From positions 1-64,000 of the forward strand of contig JAKPQE010000088.1 of assembly GCA_029572955.1 (NCBI GenBank): 64,000 nucleotides of DNA. Reading direction: 5' to 3'. Position 1 is the first letter of the stretch. Every line of letters starts with the position of its first letter. Under the pieces are notes generated by a model. That model made no database searches, was not told the origin of the DNA, and was given only the letters and a program-made list of their open reading frames with translations. Positions 62,334-64,000 of this stretch are shown piece by piece. The position numbers were made by a program, and so were the translations under genes. The stretch is from Pseudomonadota bacterium. GTDB lineage: Bacteria; Pseudomonadota; Alphaproteobacteria; Rhizobiales; JAKPQE01.

Positions 62334-62597
62334 TCACTCCTCCCCGCCGGCCATGCCGAGGGCATGGAGATAGAGATCGAGGAGGCTTTCGGCCTCGTCG
62401 CGCGCGTCCTTGTCGAGGCGGCGGATGCGCAGCACTTCGCGCATGGTCTTGACGTCGAAGCCCGTTCCCTTGGCCTCGGCGAAGACGTCGCGGATGTCGT
62501 CGGCGATCGCCTTCTTCTCCTCCTCGAGGCGCTCGATGCGCTCGATGAAGCTCCGGAGCTGGGCGCCGGCGACGCCGCCGGTGTTGGTGGTGGTCAT
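62334..62597 (-). CDS. GapR / DUF2312 family DNA-binding protein
   Basis: 87 residues: [20 protein letters not shown], then [19 protein letters not shown] and a closing [14 protein letters not shown]. This is the GapR (DUF2312) fold, a helical tetramer that clamps overtwisted DNA ahead of moving polymerases in Caulobacter. A phage-borne copy may help replication or shape element DNA. Length and all conserved blocks match the family. ATG 62597 is the first family residue. Confidence 0.88.
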   Translation of the reverse strand: MTTTNTGGVAGAQLRSFIERIERLEEEKKAIADDIRDVFAEAKGTGFDVKTMREVLRIRRLDKDARDEAESLLDLYLHALGMAGGEE

Positions 62598-62672
62598 GGG
62601 GTTGGTCCTGCTGAAAAAGGTGGGCCGGTACGAGAGACGAAGCCCGGCCTCGAGTCGGGAGGGAGTTCGGAG

Positions 62673-62933
62673 TCAGTCGACCATCGGGTTGGTCGCGCCG
62701 ACCGTCGGGTCGCCTTCCAGCGCGCAGCGCGCGGCCATGGTGGCGACCTGAACAGCCTCGACACGAACCGCGTCCCAATCGATTTCCTTGCCTTCGGCAA
62801 AATGAAGGAGAGCCTTTGCGAGCTCGCCGACTTCTTCCGTCAGGGCAGCGAGATTGGGGTTCGGCCGAGGGTATTTCTCGGTTGCCCGCTTGTGCTCGGT
62901 GAAGACGTCGCCGAGGAAGTCCTGGATCGTCAT
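62673..62933 (-). CDS. MazG-like nucleotide pyrophosphohydrolase
   Basis: 86 residues, one MazG-like all-alpha domain: ALTEEVGELAKALLHF holds the ExxE Mg motif and VRVEAVQVATMAARC the second acidic helix. Phage MazG proteins hydrolyse (d)NTPs or ppGpp and can help the phage in starved hosts. ATG 62933 starts MTIQDFLGDVF; longer frames upstream lack a match. Confidence 0.78.
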   Translation of the reverse strand: MTIQDFLGDVFTEHKRATEKYPRPNPNLAALTEEVGELAKALLHFAEGKEIDWDAVRVEAVQVATMAARCALEGDPTVGATNPMVD

Positions 62934-62947
62934 GGCTTGGGTCCTTC

Positions 62948-62975
62948 TGGATCCCCGCCTTCGCGGGGATGACGG
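62948..62975. repeat. REP-like hairpin element
   Basis: GGATCCCCGC-CTTC-GCGGGGATGACGG: an 8-bp perfect stem ATCCCCGC/GCGGGGAT with a tetraloop. This motif is a common dispersed REP-like sequence in alphaproteobacteria. It lies just upstream of the MazG-like gene. Confidence 0.7.
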
Positions 62976-63070
62976 TGGAAGTGAAGAAGTGGCGAGCGCG
63001 GCCGGGCGATACGCGGCGCGGGGGAGGCAGGTCGCGCCATTCGCCCGGCCCTCCCGGCCCGCCGCGGGGA

Positions 63071-63433
63071 TCAGGTGTCGGGGGTCGGCATCAGCGCGGC
63101 GACCGTCGGCCAATCGCGCTGCAGGTAGGCGGCGAGGAATTCGCGCAGGTCGTCATCGTCGTCGATGACGGTCGCGGCGGCGATCGCCTCACGGGCCGAA
63201 CAGGGCGGCGTCATGGCGCGCGCGGCGCCGGCGGCTTCTTCGAAGGTGTCGAAGCGGCCGGTGCATTCCTCGAACAGGCATCTGGAAATCGGGTGGTCTA
63301 TTCCCCCGGCAGGAGTGCAGACCAAGGCGTCGTAGAACGCGATGTCGACATGGACGACGGCGAGGGGAAGGAAGCGCAGGCTGCCCTTCTCCCAGCTTTC
63401 CAGCAGCGTGTAGAACAGGATCTGCCTAGCCAT
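63071..63433 (-). CDS. Phage hypothetical protein (tandem paralog 1)
   Basis: 120 residues. The middle CTGRFDTFEEAAGAARAM, then TPPCSAREAIAAA, is shared with the gene immediately upstream (63426-63788), so the two are a tandem duplication. The N-terminal halves differ, the C-terminal parts are both acidic (DDDDDLREFLAAY). Two conserved Cys (CTG, PPC) may pair or bind metal. Unknown function. Confidence 0.7.
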   Translation of the reverse strand: MARQILFYTLLESWEKGSLRFLPLAVVHVDIAFYDALVCTPAGGIDHPISRCLFEECTGRFDTFEEAAGAARAMTPPCSAREAIAAATVIDDDDDLREFLAAYLQRDWPTVAALMPTPDT

Positions 63434-63788
63434 GATCGGGCTCCCTGGCGTCGAGGTATTCGCGCACCGTAGCGAAGTCGCCCAGAGTCCAAGCCTCGAG
63501 GAAAAAGCGTATGTCTTCGCTGTCGGCTATTTCAGCGGCGAATTCGATCGCCTCACTGGCTGAACAGGGCGGCGTCATGGCGCGGGCGACGCCGGCGGCT
63601 TCTTCGTGGCTGTCGAAGTGCCCCGTGCAAAGTTCGGTACTGACGACGAGCCAGCCGCTTTCGCCGTCCCGCTCGACGACGCCGAAGTGGAGCCCGAAAA
63701 GGGTGGCTCGAACGGCGACGACTTCGAACACGTAGCGCTCGCCATCCTGCCGTTCCCGCAGGGTCCATGTGGGTCTCCGCCTAGCCAT
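63426..63788 (-). CDS. Phage hypothetical protein (tandem paralog 2)
   Basis: 120 residues, paralog of the gene at 63071-63433: CTGHFDSHEEAAGVARAM, then TPPCSASEAIEFA. The N-terminus (RPTWTLRERQDGERYVFEVV) is different, so only the module from about residue 55 is duplicated or conserved. It overlaps the next gene by 8 bp. Unknown function. Confidence 0.7.
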   Translation of the reverse strand: MARRRPTWTLRERQDGERYVFEVVAVRATLFGLHFGVVERDGESGWLVVSTELCTGHFDSHEEAAGVARAMTPPCSASEAIEFAAEIADSEDIRFFLEAWTLGDFATVREYLDAREPDHG

Positions 63789-64000
63789 CGGTCTTCTCCC
63801 CGGCGCTCAGCCGCGCGACGGCGATGGTGATGTTTTCAAGGGCGGCGAGCGCCGCGCCAAGGTCGTTCGCCAGGCTTTCGGCGAGGCCGGCAAAGCGGCC
63901 CTCGATGGCACCGAGGCGCTCCTCGATGTCGATGATCTTTTCCCGTTGGGTGATCGTCCGGGTGGCCGGGGCCTGCCGGGCGCGGCAGGAGCAAAGGTCG
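63781..64000 (-). CDS. Partial coiled-coil protein at window edge
   Basis: The C-terminal 72 codons of a gene that starts beyond 64000. Read from the edge: TITQREKIIDIEERLGAIEG, then a helical stretch ending SAGEKTDG. The heptad spacing suggests a coiled coil, as in small phage scaffold or lysis-associated proteins. It overlaps the following gene by 8 bp (stop 63781, next ATG 63788). Confidence 0.6.
   Translation of the reverse strand, partial: DLCSCRARQAPATRTITQREKIIDIEERLGAIEGRFAGLAESLANDLGAALAALENITIAVARLSAGEKTDG

Overview
The window is high-GC (roughly two thirds G+C) chromosomal DNA of an alphaproteobacterium. It is most likely a member of the Hyphomicrobiales (Rhizobiales). The evidence is the mix of glcDEF, an Lrp-controlled ald, a RibB fused to a dead GTP cyclohydrolase II domain, DUF1344 and DUF2927 proteins, CheZ with globin and CZB chemoreceptors, and intergenic arrays built on the core CCGAAAAGTGG..CCGGTTTTCGG, a repeat style common in this order. 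The species cannot be named from the sequence.

Layout. 1-5.1 kb: a LysR regulator (cut by the window edge) divergent from the glycolate oxidase operon glcD-glcE-glcF. 5-12.6 kb: an L,D-transpeptidase, two DUF2927 secreted paralogs, a receptor-like membrane protein, cheZ, tag, then ald with a divergent Lrp regulator. 12.7-24 kb: a Fic protein, glyQ, a PAS protein, a TadG-like protein, a CorA-family transporter, a soluble CZB chemoreceptor, a secreted protein, an APH/P-loop kinase fusion, a small heat-shock protein and DUF1344. 24-38 kb: aroC, ribB (RibBX type), a CDGSH protein, glyS, tlyA with an overlapping RNA methyltransferase, a haloacetate dehalogenase-like hydrolase, flhA and a frameshifted ABC-F ATPase. 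38-45.5 kb: a globin-MCP-CZB-PilZ chemoreceptor and sbcDC.

45.5-57 kb is the metabolic centre: soeABC, which best fits the cytoplasmic sulfite-oxidising molybdoenzyme, lies directly downstream of a complete Isp-type [NiFe] hydrogenase operon (protease, hupH-like, hynS, isp1, isp2, an unknown gene, hynL, a zinc-ribbon gene). Nearly every junction is a 4-bp ATGA overlap. Electrons from H2 would pass from HynSL through the cytochrome b (Isp1) and the HdrD-like Isp2, and the Soe complex also feeds or draws on the quinone pool, so the two may form one H2/sulfur redox module.

57-64 kb: an APC permease, tRNA-Lys(CTT) with its own promoter, then the end of a prophage or integrative element lying against the tRNA. 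All its genes run on the minus strand toward the tRNA: small early-phage genes (a MazG-like protein, a GapR/DUF2312 protein, an ASCH-like protein, a tandem paralog pair), a tyrosine integrase, then two low-GC small genes, one of which carries a second copy of the integrase tail.

The most unusual structures are three separate four-copy arrays of one nested palindrome, each flush with a stop codon, and two of them bracketing ribB; the hydrogenase/Soe neighbourhood with an unknown gene inside the operon; the four-domain chemoreceptor; and the duplicated integrase tail.
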